A stretch of DNA of 64,000 nt from Dryocosmus kuriphilus (Eukaryota; Arthropoda; Insecta; Hymenoptera; Cynipidae). The stretch spans positions 240,851,256 through 240,915,255 of the forward strand of contig CM076190.1 in NCBI GenBank assembly GCA_038277395.1, read 5' to 3'. The first letter of the stretch is position 1. The number at the start of each line of letters is the position of its first letter. A model generated the notes under the pieces. It worked only from the letters and a program-made list of their open reading frames with translations, was not told the DNA's origin and did no database searches. A program made the position numbers and the translations under genes. Of this stretch, positions 21,838 through 32,799 are shown one piece after another.

Positions 21838-22440
21838 CCTCCCTGTAACGATATTACGCCCATTGGAAAGAACGGACCTCATTGTGCAGGGATAATTTGA
21901 TTACTATGTACGATGATTTCTTTAATTGACATATAAGCTCGAGATATAAATGCAAGGAAATCGAATTCTCTCTGTAACGATTTTATGCCTATTTGAAAGA
22001 AGGGACCTCATTGTGCAGGGATAACTCGATTAGTATAGATGAAGATTTTTCTAAATGGCTTATAAATTGAATAAGTGAATCCAAAGGAAATAATTCTCCC
22101 TGTAACGAGTTTATGCCGATTTAAAAAGAAGGGACCTCATTGTGTAGGGAGAGTCTAATATTTTCTGAAAAACTGTTTTTTTTTGTAATGTATAGATAGG
22201 ATGCATGAACTAAGAGGAATTGGATCTTCCCAGTAACGATTTTATGCTTATTTCCATAAAAATGGAGAAAGACCTAATTGTGTTGGGAAGATTTTGATAA
22301 TTCATAAAAGGTTTTCTTTTGATGTGGGATCAAAGCAATGCATGAATTACTAGAGATCATTTCGTCCCAGTAACGACTTTATGCTCTTCTTTTAAGAGAC
22401 CAAGTTGTGCAGGAAGGATTAAGCTAAGAAGTTCGAAAAT
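21838..22440 (+). ncRNA. Five tandem structured units (hairpin with conserved internal loop)
   Basis: Units start near 21838, 21966, 22093, 22224 and 22360, spaced about 130 bp. Each has a 5' stem arm, then TAACGA, TTATGC or TTACGC, a variable inner part, GACC-TTGTG, and a 3' stem arm. The arms pair: TCCCTG/CAGGGA in unit 1, TCTCCCTG/TAGGGAGA in unit 3, ATCTTCCCAG/TTGGGAAGAT in unit 4. Stem sequence changes on both sides while the loop blocks stay. Units 4 and 5 also have inner hairpins (TCCAT/ATGGA, CTCTT/AAGAG). Unit 5's outer stem is weak. No known RNA family recognised. Confidence 0.5.
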
Positions 22441-22887
22441 TTCTGGTGATGGGTCAATGGAATATTTGAATGACTATGTAATTATAACTCCGAGAATAGG
22501 AGACATAAACCAGAATAATAATTAAAATTAAAAATTCGCAATCATCTTTCCCTTGAGTGCACTCACAACTTTTAATATTTTGCAATTCTTGTTTGGAGTG
22601 GAATTAAAAGTTAGAAATTTGAAATTCAGGTTCTATGTTATCTCAGTGGTTTAATTTATTAGTGATATGTTTAGGACTAGTTTTATCGCCCTACCCACGC
22701 TTGGGTCAATATGCATATTGTTGATTTCAAGTTGTTGGAAAGGGGCACAGTAAACGCAAATTGAATTACCTCCTCAATGATAATCCATATTATTGGGAGA
22801 TATTTGAAATGCCACATTCATATATTATAAGAAACTAACCTTATCACTATAAAGATCCCCGGAAATAAATGTATAATGTTACAAGTT

Positions 22888-24731
22888 TTTCATACTTTCT
22901 TTTAGAAAATTACAAAATTTTAGAAAATTATGAAAACCTACAAAAAATAACGAAAATTGGGATTTGAAAAGCCAATTGTAGTTTTCCGTAATTAGTATTA
23001 GAAAATAAAAAATTTTGAAACAAAATTTTAGAAAATTATGAATTCCTACGAAAAATAACGAAAATTTGCAAGTTACAAAGACTAGTTGTAATTTTTTAGA
23101 CTTTCTTTTTAAAAATTACTCATTTTTTTATAAAGAGAACGAAAACTTACGATTTGCAAAGGCTAGATGTAGTTTTTCAGTTTTTATTGGAAAATTAAAA
23201 ATTTATACACAAAATTGTATAAAATTATAAATTCATGCCATAAATAACGAAAATTTGCGATTTCCAAAGGCCACTTGTCATTTTTTACAAATTTCCTTAA
23301 AAAATTACATATTCTACAGAAAATGATAGAAAACTACGAATTTTCATAAAAAGCAACGATTTGCGATTTGCAAAAGCTAATTGTATTTTTTCAACTCTCT
23401 TTTAGAAAATATACAGATTTCTACACAAAATTGTAGAAAATTATAAATTCCTACAGAAAATAACGAAATTTTTAGATTTTTGCAAGCCAATTGTAGTTTT
23501 TTATAGGTAATATTAGAAAATGACAAATTTTTAAAAAAATTTGCGGGAAATTATGAATTCTTACAAAAAATAACGAAATTTTGCATTTTTCAAAGGCTAG
23601 TTGTAATTTTTTTAGACCATTTCCTAAAAAATTACGATTTGCGATTTGCAAAAGCTAATTGTATGTGTTCATAGTATTTCGTAGAAAGGTACTAATTAAT
23701 AGAAAAAACAAGGAAAGTTTGCGATTTGTAAAAGTTAATTGTAGTTTCTCTTAACATTTTGTATAAAATTATAAATAAAAAGAACGAAAATTTGTAGTTT
23801 GCAAAAGATAATTATAGTTTTTCGTAATGTTTCGTAGAAAGATACAAATTAAAAAAAAACAAACTTTGCGCTCTGCAGAAACTAATTGTAGTCTTTCATA
23901 ATATTTTATAGAAAATTTAAGTTTCTAAAGAAGAAGAAGGTTTGCGATTTGCAAAAGCTAATTGTAGTTTTTCATAGTCTTTCTTAGAAAAGGACAGAAT
24001 TCTAAAGATAAAACGAAATTGTATTTTTTTTAATTGTATTTTTTCAATCTTTCTTAGAAAATTCAAGAGTTCAAAAAAGAATAACGAAAATTTGCGTTTT
24101 GATAGGCGTAATTTTTTCATAATATTTCCTAAAAATAACTAATTTCTAACAAGAAAAAAAAAATTACGAAATGCAAAGGTTAATGGTAGTTTTCATAATA
24201 CTTTCAAGAAAATTACAATTAAAAAAAAATGGAAATTGGCGGCTTGCAAATTCTAAAGGTAGTTTTTTTTATAATATTGACAAGCAAGATACAAATTTTA
24301 AAAAATAAACTTTGCGATTCGCAAAACTCGATTGTAGTTTTTCAAAATATTTCGTACAAAGATACAAATTTTAAAAAAAATAAACACTGTTATTTGCAAA
24401 TGCTAATTGTAGTTTTTCATAATATTTCGTAGAAGGATACAGATATAAAAAGAAAAACTGTGTGATTTGCAAATGCTGATTGTAGTTTTTCATAATATTT
24501 CGTAGAAGTATAGAAGTTAAAAAAAAATAGACTGTGTGACATGCAAAAGCTAATTCTAGTTTTTCATGATATTTCGTAGAAAGATACATATTTAAAAAAA
24601 ATGAACTGTGTGACTTGCAAATGCTAATTGTAGTTTTTCATAATAATTCGTAGTAAGATAAAAATTTAAAAATAAAATGAACTATGTGATTTGCACATTT
24701 TATTGTAGTTTTTCATAATATTTCTTTGAAG
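22888..24731 (-). repeat. AT-rich satellite, reverse orientation
   Basis: Reverse-oriented monomers. From about 24290 the array is the homogeneous 75-bp subfamily TGTGTGATTTGCAAATGC then TAATTGTAG and AATATTTCGTAGAA. The same subfamily continues at 33561, so element 2 landed inside it. Confidence 0.85.
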
Positions 24732-25877
24732 TGTTGTAAGCCAGGAGCCTAGAGTTGAGAACGCCTGGAATCGACGTTCAGTCGGATGGCTTTTCACTCA
24801 AGTTTCCTTTCTGGAAAGTTGAGTGAAGAGGCCCGAGAAGATGAATTGTCGATCCAAGGACGTCTCGATACGACGAGTTAGTTTTTCCCCCGTGACTCAC
24901 CCTTTGTTAGCATCGCATTCCCGTAACTTTCCCTGGAATGCCTGAAACGCGCGAGAAGCACGCTTTCCAAGCACGCTGCATAACAAGCCGCTTCAATCCT
25001 GTCTACTATCCCTCATCACCTTCCATCCAACGAGCGCTCTCACTCCCTCTAAATTAGCCTCCATCTCCTTCCTTTCTATGCGCCTCTCTCTCAAACCAAC
25101 AGACCAGAATTGAGGTGGCTCTCATCCAGCCGCTTGAATATATTTCCTTTCTTTTAAATTAAAAGCAACATAAACAATTATGATTACCCCCCCCCCCCCC
25201 TCTTTTCTTCTCGCGAGGAAACAAAAGTATATAGTAGGTAAGGAAGCATAGTTAAGTACTAAGTCTATATAGCGATAGTATATGTAAAGTCTAGCCTAGT
25301 CATAAGAAAATAATGAATGTACCTAAGTTGAAAAACCCTTGGGCAGCAAGATGAGAATGATCTTTCGAACTAGTAAATAGACATAAAATATGGTGGATAA
25401 ATTTTAAGTAATTAGTTAATTAGAGGTAAGGAAGTTCGAAGGGTGGTTTAAACCGACCCATTTTCATCCCGGTACGGGCGAAGTAGGTCTTATATTATTT
25501 TAGGATAGCCACGCAATTTTTTTAGAATTTTAAAATCATATTTTATAGCGTTTTTACGAAATTAACAATTTTGAATATAAGTCTAACATAGCAGGTGTCC
25601 GAAATGTCTTTAAAATCGAGTTATTCGCATCCCGTTTGCGGGGAAATTAAGTTTACCTCATTATCAAATAGCCTCGAAATTTTTAAAATTTGAACTTAAT
25701 ATTTACTCTTTTTAAAACACTGTTAGGACTTTTAATTTAAGCTTAGCATAGCTGAGATTCGGACAGTGACGCTCGGGTCCCGAGGTAGTGGGCGCAGCAC
25801 GTACGCTCCACTCACTCCGTGCGAATCCGTGGTTGACACTCGGCCAATCGGATGATGCGTAGACGCTGCACACTGCA
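24732..25877 (+). repeat. 5' LTR of element 2, 3'-truncated
   Basis: Starts TGTTGTAAGCCAGGAGCC and matches 30845-31985 closely, including a C homopolymer (25188-25200) and the GGCCAATCGGATGA CCAAT region. Homology ends at about 25877, where Gag coding begins; the start-site region and LTR ORF are absent. Confidence 0.85.
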
Positions 25878-26858
25878 CCCTACACGCTCTCCCGTCAGGG
25901 GAGGGATCATAGCGCCAACACCACTTGCGAACGCTCCACGGGTACTGTTCGAAGAACAACTGGAACTGGACGAAGCCACAACAAGGTCTAGTTGTCACCT
26001 GGAAATAGCCGACGAGACGGTTACTCCACAAACTGCAATGGTACCAACCCTCCATTCACAAAGGATCGACAACACGACAAGAGAAGACATCATGGTGCCA
26101 ACCCCACCACCGAACACCCCACTCGCAGACTGGCGAGCCTTAGTACGAGCCATCGGCACACCAGATATTCCAGCACAAACATTTGCCGGCCTGGACCATG
26201 AGGACCCAGAAGTATTTCTGGATCAATGCGACATTTATTTTACTGAGGCCTCGATAGAGCCTCGATTATGGTCCAGAATGGTCCACAAATTATTGAACGA
26301 TACAGCCTCGAAGTGGTACGAGGTTTATCGAAACCTGTCCGTGCCATGGGCAAAATTCAGAAATATGTTGGCACAACACTTACGCCACCAAGCAAGAGGA
26401 GAAGGAAGCCACCGGGGTGATATTACAGGAGAAATATCTCCTGGCCCTCCGCCTACTACCTCAAGCCACAGAGAGTCAAGTATCTCTTTTGCTCGAGGCC
26501 TTAAAACCTTTGATTAGAAAGGACCTGCGAGCAGCCTCTATTACGACATTCGAGGAACTCGTTGAACGAGCAGCACAGGTTAAAAAACGACGAGCTCGAA
26601 GAAAACCCGCGGAAGACCGGCAGAGAATCCCAAACAAAAGAACCTGCCACCGCATCACAACCTCCAAGCAGTACGGAGGCAGCACTACCAACCAGACACC
26701 CGCCGCAGTGCCATTACTGCCCGGGGCGCCATTTCCATCGAGAATGTCCCGCTATAAGGGTCCGAAAAGACGCCGCGGTCCCGGGCAACTGGAGAGATCG
26801 GGCGGCCGAAGCCGAAGCTACGGCCGCCCCTGCCAAGACCAGTGCACCCCCATCGTAA
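25852..26858 (+). pseudogene. Element 2 Gag (frameshifted, N-terminus fused to LTR)
   Basis: Frame 25852-26517 carries the Gag core (LADWRALVRAI, FAGLDHEDPEVFLDQCDIYF, ASKWYEVYRNLSVPWAKFR), then shifts near 26395. The continuation is read at 26417 (EKYLLALRLLPQATESQ, TFEELVERAA) and again at 26562-26858, which ends with a zinc knuckle CHYCPGRHFHREC (C-x2-C-x3-H-x4-C). The first 10 or so residues are translated LTR sequence at the deletion junction, not genuine Gag. Compared with element 1, the N-terminal 30 residues are missing. Confidence 0.8.
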
Positions 26859-27181
26859 GCATCATGGCCACGGATCTCAGCAGCCTTCACCGTGTTCGGA
26901 TTTTGTTAGGCCAACGCGAGGTAATAGCTGAGATCGATACGCTCGCCTCGGAAAATTTCGTTAACAAGTCGATTTTAACGGAAACCGAATTACGAGGCCG
27001 AGTGAACGAACCCCCCACGTACTGTTAGCCGCCGTAGGAGCTACAATTGCCCCCAACGTGGTTGTAACTTTACACTCCACGCTCCAGGAAACAGAATACC
27101 CTGGACTCTTCCACATCAGCCCAGAGCTTCGCGCCGAATTGATACTCGGTCGAACATGGTTGAAGCAGCATCGAGTCCCCC
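26859..27181 (+). pseudogene. Element 2 protease region
   Basis: The frame from about 26865 reads VRILLGQREVIAEIDTLASE then NFVNKSIL and breaks at 27028; the rest (GLFHISPELRAELILGRTW-like) is in another frame up to 27180. Parallel to 9100-9357 of element 1 and, like it, with DTLASENFV in place of a standard DTG site. Confidence 0.55.
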
Positions 27182-28160
27182 ATGAAACATGTTGCCGACT
27201 GCATCTTCGTCGGTAGTACAGGCCGTCAGAGGGTGTACCTCAGCCCCCTTTCCCAGTCTCACAAGCTTGCCACCCCCACGGAGGAAATTTTGGTACGGAA
27301 TGAATTTCCACCTGAATATCGAGACGAATTCGTTAAGCTAACCCGTTCCCATGCGCACTTATTTCACGACGGCGGACGGTTGAAACAAACCTTAGCGAAT
27401 GTCGAACATCGGATCCAACTTAAGGACGGACATCCCTTTAGGGAAGCATCTCGTCGTTACTCGGACGAGAAGCGCCAGTATATCGACCTACAGGTCCGCG
27501 AGATGCTGCAAAATGGCATCATCGAACCCACTACCTCACCGTTTAGCTCAGCCATTGTTATCGCCGGTAAAAAGGACGGCGATTATCGCCTTTGTGTGGA
27601 CTACCGCCGTCTCAACAGTATGACTGTAGACACGCCGCAATGCTTACCACGCATCCACGAGACGCTAAAGGATCTGGGAACCGCCAAACTTTTTTCCACC
27701 TTGGATCTTAAAAGTGGGTACTGACAAGTGCCTATGTCGCCAGGCTCACGCCAGTTTACCGCGTTCTCAACGCCCGGCGGTGGGCAGTTCCAATTTCACG
27801 TCATGCCTTTCGGCCTAAAAAATGCTCCAGGAATGTTCCAGTACCTCATGCGACAGGTTCTAGACGAGCAATGGGGAGTTCACGCCATTGCTTACTTGGA
27901 CGACATAGTGATATATGGACTCAGAGTCGCCCCAAATAAGTTCCGTTTCGGTCAAACCATCCTTACATATCTAGGCCACGTAATAAGCAGAGACGGAATC
28001 ACGGCCTAAATCGGGCACATCGAGGCCATCCGGAACGACACCCCGCCACGCACTAGATAGGAGATGGGTTCCCTTCTAGGTGTTTGCAATTGGGTAAAGG
28101 AGTACGTGCCAAACTCTTCGATGGTACTGGCTCCTTTACCTGACATGCTGTCAACGAAAC
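27182..28160 (+). pseudogene. Element 2 reverse transcriptase (stop codons, thumb deletion)
   Basis: Frame 27182-27724 has HRIQLKDGHPFREASRRYS, SPFSSAIVIAGKKD, LCVDYRRLNSMTVDT and STLDLKSGY. A TGA at 27722 replaces the expected Trp codon. The frame resumes with MPFGLKNAPGMFQYLMRQVL and an intact YLDDIVIY catalytic box near 27895. Just after it a deletion joins IYG to LRVAPNKFRFG. TAA (about 28008) and TAG (about 28059) interrupt the connection. Catalytic residues survive, unlike element 1, but the protein cannot be made whole. Confidence 0.85.
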
Positions 28161-28764
28161 GCCCCTATAAGATGACCTCCAAAGCCCTGAAGCATTTTAA
28201 GGCAGCGCAACTCACTTTCCAGAGCCCGGTTACGCATAGTCGACCCGAACCTGAGCTCCGCTTTGTCCTCCAGACCGACGCCAGCGCTCGCGGTATGGGA
28301 GCCGTACTCATGCAAGAGGATCTAGAAGGAAAGATAAAAATTATCTTCTTTGCCGGCGCGAAGTTCTCGCCTACCGAGTCGCGCTAACACTGCAACGAGC
28401 AGGAATGTCTCGCGATAGTGTGGGCGATCAAGCGTTACTGACCGTTCTTAGAAGATCGCCCCTTTACCCTAAGAACTGATAGCAAGAACGTGACATGGTT
28501 AGAACGTCAGAAGGACACACGAGACAAGCTCACCCGTTGGGATTTGTTTCTGAGTCGATTTTCCCGCACGATCGAGCACGTGCCAGGAAAGAACAATGAG
28601 TTACCCGACGCGTTGTCGCGGCACCCCAACCCTAGCGAGTTTCCGCCCAGCGAACCTGACATGGCAGCCTTGTTACCGCCCATCCACGATGCAAAAGATG
28701 TCGCCCATTCTGTTACGGCACCGGTCCTAAGTGCCTTGGCACGACCCCCCTCTTCCACGAAGTC
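28161..28764 (+). pseudogene. Element 2 RNase H domain
   Basis: TDASARGMGAVLMQ near 28273 supplies the first catalytic Asp. NEQECLAIVWAIKRY follows, with a stop before it (28385) and after it (28439). TLRTDSKNVTWLERQKD and PGKNNELPDALSR then lead into the linker (EPDMAALLPPIHD). Order and spacing match element 1. Confidence 0.8.
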
Positions 28765-30000
28765 GTGGAGGCACAGCAAGAGGACCCGACAATTAGTCGC
28801 AATGTTCTCAGGTGGCACGAACTCCGAGAGGGGGCGCAACTCACACCCGACGAACGACGGTTCCTCGAACAAAATCAGCTGACCGACCGAGGGTTCTGGC
28901 GAAAGACTCCCGACCAGAGTCAGTGCAGATTACAAGTGCCCGAGAATCTGCCTTCGAGGGTGATATGGGAATATCACGATGCGGCGCTCGCCGATCATCC
29001 AGGCACAGACGAAACAATACGGTCGATTCAAGAGCTGTTCTTCTGGCCTGGGATGAACCGCGAGATACGTCGCTACGTATCCGGCTGCCAGCTTTGCATA
29101 TGTTGCAAGCCGGTGCGTGGACGACAACCCGACAATCAACGCCCTCGCTCAGCGCAACGAGCCTGGGAAACGGTCGCCGTCGACCTTATGGGACCGTATC
29201 CACGCACCAATCAAGGCCACCGGTTCATCCTCGCGGTGACCGACCTTTATGAGCGCTGGATCGAGGCCTACCCCCTCCGGGCGTCTTAAGCCCCAAAAAT
29301 AATAAAGCACATGGAAGAGCAGGTATTCAGCAGATACGGGTATCCGCGCCATGTGGTAAGCGATAACGGCCCGCAATTCACCGGCCACACCTGGGCCGAG
29401 GCTAGCGATCGGTGGGGCTGCCAGTTATGGACAACGCCTGTCTACCACCCACGAGACAACCCCACCGAACAGAGGAATCAGGAGCTAAAGAAGGGATTAA
29501 GGTTGCGCCTGCATCAGGGCAACCGGAGAATTTGGGATAATCATTTACCTGAGTTGCTTTTCGGCTTACGCAGAAGGTGTAACGCAGCAACAAGATTCAC
29601 ACCAAGCCATCTCCTCATGGGAAGAACGATCATTTGCCCAGGAGTGTGGAATCTGGAGCAGGCTCGCAGCGAGTTACAGCCGACGAAAGAACGCCGAGAC
29701 CGAGACGATGAAGCTGGGGCCCGGCAAGCGGTCTATCAAGCTAGATACGCTGCCGCACCTACCTCAACAAGATTTTCTACCGGAGACTGGGTCAACATTC
29801 CGGAACCACCAGTTATCGAACAAAGCTGCTGGTTTCAACGCCAAACTGGCCACGGTTCGACTTGGGCCCTTCCAGATCCTAGACCATATCGCTGGCGATG
29901 TATACTGGGTCTGGAAAGAAAACAGTGCTCAAAAGGTATATGGAAGCACCTTAGTACCAGCACCGAATCGAAAAGAAGAAACGGGTCACACGAACAAACA
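28765..30000 (+). pseudogene. Element 2 integrase
   Basis: Frame 28765-29289 has the zinc-binding HHCC module (YHDAALADHPG and CQLCICC), which element 1 has lost, and the first catalytic Asp in VAVDLMGPYP. A TAA at 29287 replaces a Glu codon. Frame 29311 onward gives SDNGPQFTG (second Asp) and NPTEQRNQELKKG (Glu). A frameshift near 29780 moves the C-terminal GPFQILDHIAGDVYWVW segment into the frame of 29708-30451. All catalytic residues are present but the gene is interrupted. Confidence 0.85.
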
Positions 30001-30451
30001 GGGTGCCGCCGAACAGGCGCAGCCAGCGACGAAACTTGCCGAAAGCGTCGGCGGAGCCACCGAGCATGCCGAAAGCGTCGGCGGAGACATTAAACTTGCC
30101 GAAAGCGTCGGCGGAGCCAACGAACAAGCCGAAAGCGTCGGCAGAGGTTCAATTTATGCCGAAAGCGTCGCCGGAGCCATCGAACATGCCGAAAGCATCA
30201 GCGGAGCCATCAAACTTGCCGAAAGCGTCGGCGGAGCCAACGGACGTTCCGAAAGCGTCGGCGGACGTCCAATTTATGCCCAAAGCGTAGGCGGAGGTAG
30301 CCACGATTACCCCGATGAAACCGTCAACATGGAGGGGGATGATGACAGTTCGTCTCATCGAAGCAACGATTACTCTGACGGAATCATCGACAGAGAAGGG
30401 GAGAAGAGACGGCCCAACCGGGCGCCGACTCGGCAACTACGGTGCCGCTGA
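30001..30451 (+). pseudogene. Element 2 integrase tail with AESVGGA repeats
   Basis: Continuation of the integrase C-terminal frame. It consists of about nine 10-residue units of AESVGGAxxx, then an acidic stretch (NMEGDDDSSSHRSNDYSDG) and a basic end. The acidic stretch resembles the ETVAREEDDGRLSHRTDHN part of the element 1 unit, so the same ancestral tail was amplified differently in each element. Probably disordered; role unknown. Confidence 0.55.
30038..30297 (+). repeat. 30-bp in-frame minisatellite (about nine copies)
   Basis: The unit is GCCGAAAGCGTCGGCGGA plus 12 variable bases. The variable parts (CACCGAGCAT, ATTAAACTTG, CAACGAACAA, AATTTAT types) recur every fourth unit, giving a 120-bp higher-order period. 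Confidence 0.85.
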
Positions 30452-30844
30452 AAAAGTGCACCACCCACCCACGGAAGCCGACATGCTTCCGCAGCAGGAG
30501 GACGACGGAGAGGGTACCGGTAACGCCAGGAGGCGTCCTTCTTCTACCACGCGTCCCGGTGGAATACCGAGACGCATGACGGTACGCTCCTTGGAGGAAG
30601 AGACACTAGCAGTTCGAAAAATTGTAAAGACGAAGCGAGCGCGAGCTCTTTCGTGTAGGTTTAGGATAGGATTAGTCGGGCTGCCGCAAGGCCCCTGGAT
30701 ATTATTAATGGTAGTTAAGAGTGGTTGCTGAAAGGCACAACTAGCAAATACATAGGTCCTTCTAGATTATCGGTTCCCTCGAGAGAAGGGGATTTACTGA
30801 CTACATCACGGGATAAGCAAACTCTATCCGGGAAGGGGTGGAAT
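30452..30844 (+). other. Element 2 internal 3' region and polypurine tract
   Basis: Non-coding stretch; an open frame at 30315-30731 has no counterpart conserved in element 1 and is probably chance. It ends in CCGGGAAGGGGTGGAATTA (30827-30846), the polypurine tract abutting the 3' LTR. Confidence 0.5.
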
Positions 30845-31949
30845 TATTGTAGGCCAGGAGCCTAGAGTTAAGAACGCCTGGGATCGACGCTCAGTCGGAT
30901 GGCTTTTCACTCAAGTTTCCTTTCTGGAAAGTTGAGTGAAGAGGCCTGAGAAGATGAATTGTCGATCCAAGGACGTCTCGATACGACGAGTTTGCTTCCC
31001 CCGTGACTCATCCTTTGTTAGCATCGCATTCCCGTAACTTTCCCTGGCATGCCTGAAACGCGCGAGAAGCAAGCTTTCCAAGCACGCTGCATAACAAGCC
31101 GCTTCAATCCTGTCTACTATCCCCCATCACTTTCCATCCAACGAGCACTCTCACTCCCTCTAAATTACCCTCCATCTCCTTCCTTTCTATGTGCCTCTCT
31201 CTCAAACCAACAAACCAGGATTGAGGTGGCTCTCATCCAGCCGCTTGAATATATTTCTTTTCCTTTCTTTTAAATTAAAAGCAACATGAACAATTATGAC
31301 TACCCCCCCCCCCCCTCTTTACTTTTTTCGAGCAAACAAAAGTATATAGTGGGCAAGGAAGCATAGGTAAGTACTAAGTCTATATAGCGATAGTAGATGT
31401 AAATTCTAGCCTAATTATAAGAAAATAATGAATGTAACTAAGTTGAAAACCCCTAGGGCAGCAAGACGAGAATGATCTTTCGAACTAGCAAATAGTCATA
31501 AAATATGGTGGATAAATTTTAAGTAATTAGTTTATTAGAGGTAAGGAAGTTCGAAGGGTGGTTTAAATCGAGCCATTTATATCCCGTTACGGGCGAAGTA
31601 GGTCTTATATTATTTTAGGATAGCCATGCAATTTTTTTAGAATTTTAAAATCATATTTTATAGGGTTTTTACGAAATTAACACTTTTGAATTTAGGTCTA
31701 ACATAGCGGGTGTCCGAAATGTCTTTAAAATCGAGTTATTCGCATCCCGTTTGCGGGGAAATTAAGTTTACCTCATTGCCAACTAGCCTTGAAATTTTTA
31801 AAATTTTAAATTAATATTTACTGTTTTTAAAACACTGTTAGGGCTTTTAATTTAAGCTTAGCATAGCTGAGATTCGGACAGCGACGCTCGGGCCCAAAGG
31901 TAGTGGGCACAGCACGTACGCCCCACTCACTCCGTACGACTCCGTTGTC

Positions 31950-32110
31950 GACTCTCGGCCAATCGGATGACGCATAGATGCTCCCCACTGCCGCGGAACC
32001 TCGGAGCGTAGGCTCCCATCTCTCAGAACGTAGGGTAGAACGACAGTGTGTTTGAGCATTTTCGAGGCGAGTGATCGTCTCTCAGTGTAAAGATTTCGAA
32101 ATAAAGTGAG
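31950..32110 (+). promoter_or_regulatory. LTR promoter and poly(A) signal of element 2
   Basis: GGCCAATCGG (CCAAT box) at 31953, TCAGTG initiator at 32082-32087 and AATAAA at 32100-32105. This puts the probable transcription start at 32084 and makes R very short. No clear TATA box. Confidence 0.5.
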
Positions 32111-32175
32111 TGAATATCCAGACTTGAGTGAGAGTCCGTTTTCTTCGCGGTCTTCCGAACCCTCTTTGACTTCAA

Positions 32176-32500
32176 GCAGCATCAGCTTTTCGTATTTTGT
32201 TCCTTTTTGACCACACGTTCGTGTGAATTCAATCAGCATCCGTTTGTTTTCTTATTTTGTTCCTTTTAGGCAACGCGTTCATGTGAGGTCAATCAGTATC
32301 AATTTTCCTATTTTGCTCCTTTTCAGCAACGCGTTCGTCTGAGGTCAATCAGTATCAATCTTCTTATTTTGTTCCTTTCTGCAACGCTTTCGGGTGAGTT
32401 CGATCAGCATCGATTTCGTTATTTTGTTCTCTCCCTTTTTACAACGTGTGGTGTTTGAGTCCGTTTAACATCAGTCTTATTATTCTTGCACTTTTCTTTT
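32176..32500 (+). repeat. About 62-bp tandem repeat in LTR leader
   Basis: Five to six imperfect units of TTATTTTGTTCCTTTT, a GCAACGCGTTCGTGTGAG part and GTCAATCAGTATCAAT, lying between the start site and the LTR ORF. Not evident in element 1's LTR. Confidence 0.75.
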
Positions 32501-32799
32501 GAAACGCGTCCGTGGTAGGGTTGGAGTTCGGTGTTCGCCCGCGTTTATTTTTTCTGATGGCGCGTTGTGGGACTCTCAATTTATTGTCGCTTCTTTGTGA
32601 CGCGTCATCGTTGCGTTCTCAGTCCGGCATCTCGTGTTTCTTTTTATTTTTTTTATGGGGCGGTTCGTTTGTGTGCGCGGTGTCCTTGGAAGAAACCGGT
32701 GTGACCGATTCTGGTCACGTCTTGGGTGCTTTAGGTGCTTCATAGATCGCGTTCGCCGTCGTTGGTCGCGAGTTTGACCGCGAGTTCAGAACGTTCTGC

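Larger units (their letters stand above)
21328..22887 (+). other. Non-satellite block with hairpin array (possible ncRNA gene or LTR-like element)
   Basis: About 1.56 kb of unique sequence between satellite blocks. It may be bounded by TGACAT (21328) and ATGTTACA, with AATAAA at about 22866. It contains one short frame (21488-21670) and five tandem hairpin units (21838-22440). The size and end pattern resemble the LTR-like repeats at 42614-45673, but I see no sequence match. Pol II transcript or retroelement LTR are both possible. Confidence 0.4.

Noticed and set aside
21838..22440. microRNA cluster
   Set aside because: The paired arms are only 6-10 bp with a fixed internal loop; no 20-plus bp imperfect duplex as a miRNA precursor needs.
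21838..22440. CRISPR array
   Set aside because: Units are long (about 130 bp), diverged and partly repeated throughout, without a repeat-spacer pattern; the genome is eukaryotic.
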